NCBI GenBank assembly: GCA_965554225.1
Contig: CBEVZC010000148.1
Location: 1-7,029 of the forward strand
Reading direction: 5' to 3'
DNA length: 7,029 nucleotides
Origin: BMS3ABIN04 sp965554225
GTDB taxonomy: Bacteria; Bacteroidota; Ignavibacteria; Ignavibacteriales; Melioribacteraceae
A model generated the notes under the pieces. It was given only the letters and a program-made list of their open reading frames with translations. It was not told where the DNA came from and did no database searches. The position numbers and the translations under genes were made by a program. Shown in pieces: positions 5,781 to 7,029 of the stretch (positions are counted from its first letter, which is position 1; each line of letters begins with the position of its first letter).

Positions 5781-6764
5781 ATGATACATAAAAATTCTAA
5801 AATTTATATTGCCGGACATAACGGTATGGTTGGGTCGGCTATACTAAGAAAGTATAGACAAGAAGGGTATGAAAACATTATAGCTAAATCTTCTTCCGAA
5901 TTAGACTTGAAAAATCAGAATCAAGTTAATGAATTTTTTAACGATGTTAAACCGGAATATGTAATAATTGCTGCTGCAAAAGTAGGCGGAATATTAGCAA
6001 ATAATACATATCGTGCTGAGTTTATTTACGATAATTTAATGATTGAAGCAAACGTAATTCATGCTGCTTACGAAAATAATGTAAATAAATTATTATTCCT
6101 CGGCAGTTCCTGCATCTATCCTAAATTGGCTCCCCAACCGCTAAAAGAAGAATATCTCCTCTCCGGTTATCTTGAAAATACAAATGAACCGTATGCAATT
6201 GCTAAAATAGCAGGAATAAAATTATGCGAGAATTACTATAAACAATACGGAGCAAATTTTTTCTCGGTTATGCCGACTAACCTTTACGGAACAAACGATA
6301 ATTTCGATTTGAAAACTTCACATGTTTTGCCTGCATTAATTCGTAAAATACACGAAGCCAAGACCTTACAATCAACCAATCCGTCAATCAACCAATCAGT
6401 TGTTGTCTGGGGAACTGGAAAACCGAAAAGGGAATTCCTTTACGTTGAAGACCTTGCGGATGCGATTTTCTTTTTAATGAATAAAATAGATGCGAAGGAT
6501 ATTTACAACAGCGGAATATCGCATATTAATATCGGTACCGGTGAAGATTTGTCCATTGCGGAATTGGCAGAGGTAATTAAGAATGCTGTTGGATACGATG
6601 GGAAGATTAATTACGACAATAGTAAACCCGACGGTACACCCCGAAAACTTCTCGATGTTTCAAGATTACATGATTTAGGTTGGAAACATAAAACCGGTTT
6701 GGAAGAAGGAATAAAGAAGGCGTATGAATGGTATGTGGAAAATGAGAATCAATTAAAAAGGTAA
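5781..6764 (+). CDS. fcl: GDP-L-fucose synthase (GDP-4-keto-6-deoxymannose epimerase/reductase)
   Basis: This 327-aa extended short-chain dehydrogenase/reductase converts GDP-4-keto-6-deoxy-D-mannose to GDP-L-fucose with NADPH, the final step of de novo GDP-fucose synthesis. Motifs: GHNGMVG (12-18, GxxGxxG nucleotide binding), AAAKVGGI (64-71), GSSCIYPK (108-115, catalytic Ser region and C111), Y138-x3-K142 (YAIAK) and H181 (SHVLPAL). These correspond to Ser107, Cys109, Tyr136, Lys140 and His179 of the E. coli enzyme, so it should be active. Between HEAK (191-194) and VVVWGTG (207-213) it carries TLQSTNPSINQS. This appears to add several residues compared with the usual short linker there, and it is encoded by a CAAT-type repeat. 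The partner GDP-mannose dehydratase (gmd) is not in the window. Fucose is expected in the lipopolysaccharide, capsule or exopolysaccharide made by this locus. Confidence 0.94.
   Translation: MIHKNSKIYIAGHNGMVGSAILRKYRQEGYENIIAKSSSELDLKNQNQVNEFFNDVKPEYVIIAAAKVGGILANNTYRAEFIYDNLMIEANVIHAAYENNVNKLLFLGSSCIYPKLAPQPLKEEYLLSGYLENTNEPYAIAKIAGIKLCENYYKQYGANFFSVMPTNLYGTNDNFDLKTSHVLPALIRKIHEAKTLQSTNPSINQSVVVWGTGKPKREFLYVEDLADAIFFLMNKIDAKDIYNSGISHINIGTGEDLSIAELAEVIKNAVGYDGKINYDNSKPDGTPRKLLDVSRLHDLGWKHKTGLEEGIKKAYEWYVENENQLKR
6369..6400 (+). repeat. 16-bp tandem repeat of CAAT type inside fcl
   Basis: CAATCAACCAATCCGT (6369-6384) is followed by CAATCAACCAATCAGT (6385-6400). Both share the 13-mer CAATCAACCAATC, which also occurs at 3368-3380 upstream of the aminotransferase. 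The closing CCAATCAGT also occurs in the aminotransferase (4542-4550). It encodes QSTNPSINQS, a surface-linker-like stretch of the enzyme. Confidence 0.85.
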
Positions 6765-6775
6765 AATTCAAAAGA

Positions 6776-6815
6776 TGGAATAGTAGATTTGTGGAAAAAT
6801 GGAATGTTGGAATAA
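6776..6815 (+). repeat. Degenerate 8-bp TGGAATNN tandem repeat after fcl
   Basis: TGGAATAG, TAGATTTG, TGGAAAAA, TGGAATGT and TGGAATAA follow each other in 8-bp phase directly behind the fcl stop. It looks like a decaying simple repeat, with no coding potential seen. Confidence 0.45.
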
Positions 6816-6827
6816 GAATGAGAGACT

Positions 6828-6877
6828 TCTGAAAAATCAGATTATTTAATAGAGAACACTCTAAATTGATTTTTTTT
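6828..6877 (+). terminator. Weak hairpins and T-run, possible fcl terminator
   Basis: There are two small hairpins: TCTGA-AAAA-TCAGA (6828-6841) and TAGAG-AACA-CTCTA (6850-6863). The second is followed after six bases by eight T (6870-6877). Stems of only five AT-rich pairs and the gap before the T-run make this a weak candidate, but its position about 85 bp after fcl is sensible. Confidence 0.35.
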
Positions 6878-6921
6878 AGAAAATTTATCTTTGTTTTTAC
6901 TTTAGTTTATTAAAATTTATT

Positions 6922-6933
6922 TGCTCTTTGACA
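6922..6933 (+). promoter_or_regulatory. boxA-like antitermination element
   Basis: TGCTCTTTGACA followed by TTTTGAAAA closely resembles the boxA of bacterial rRNA leaders (E. coli TGCTCTTTAACA) and the TCTTTGACATATTG-type leaders of Bacteroidota rRNA operons. BoxA RNA is bound by NusB/NusE to prevent premature termination. A 7-bp hairpin (6946-6952 with 6964-6970, one G-T pair) follows. It implies a long, probably non-coding or antiterminated transcript starting near the window's right edge. Candidates are an rRNA operon, a CRISPR leader or a polysaccharide operon leader. The target lies outside the window. Confidence 0.5.
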
Positions 6934-7029
6934 TTTTGAAAACCAAAGCAATCAGTTTTCGCAGTTGCTTCTAGATTTTAGCTGGTTGCAGTTATTAATT
7001 TCCTTATATTGTATACAAATGCGGCCATT

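Noticed and set aside
6986..7011. Bacteroidota-type promoter (TTG at 6986, TATATTG at 7005)
   Set aside because: Spacing is 16 bases and the -7 element lacks one T of TAnnTTTG. In such AT-rich DNA this is too weak to annotate.
7019..7029. Start codon of a next gene (ATG 7019)
   Set aside because: Only three codons are visible and there is no ribosome binding site.

Overview
The window is AT-rich, densely coded on the + strand and bacterial. Codon choice, the protein flavour of the CysN, aminotransferase and fucose-synthase genes, and a boxA-type leader like those before Bacteroidota rRNA operons suggest the Bacteroidota/Ignavibacteria/Chlorobi group. Some genes have good Shine-Dalgarno sequences, which fits the Ignavibacteria/Chlorobi side better than classical Bacteroidetes. 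This taxonomic call is an inference.

Layout: (1) 1-2510, sulfate activation. This holds a 5'-truncated cysN, the GTPase subunit of ATP sulfurylase, fused to an APS-kinase-like domain that has lost its catalytic motifs. It is followed by cysQ (PAP phosphatase). (2) 2544-3291, an overlapping pair made of a 65-aa charged helical protein and an AbiEii/DUF6036-like nucleotidyltransferase. It looks like an undescribed toxin-antitoxin-type cassette. (3) 3434-4681, a DegT/DnrJ/EryC1 sugar aminotransferase with two internal insertions. (4) 4701-5508, a textbook MntA/HepT toxin-antitoxin pair: GSX10DXD in the antitoxin and RX4HXY in the HEPN toxin. (5) 5509-5780, a spacer holding a second, broken copy of the aminotransferase 3' end. 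(6) 5781-6764, GDP-L-fucose synthase (fcl). (7) 6765-7029, non-coding DNA with a degenerate 8-bp repeat, weak hairpins and a boxA-like element.

The sulfate-activation genes and the nucleotide-sugar genes fit the edge of a surface-polysaccharide locus whose glycan may be fucosylated, amino-sugar-containing and sulfated. The cysC, cysD and sulfotransferase genes that this would need are not in the window.

The most unusual signals are structural. CAAT-type tetranucleotide tracts recur before and inside the polysaccharide genes, where they encode S/I/N/Q-rich linkers. Other simple-sequence or hydrophilic inserts sit inside cysQ and the aminotransferase. The mntA-hepT module is bracketed by direct repeats of the aminotransferase 3' end, which reads as a recombination scar showing how the module entered the operon.
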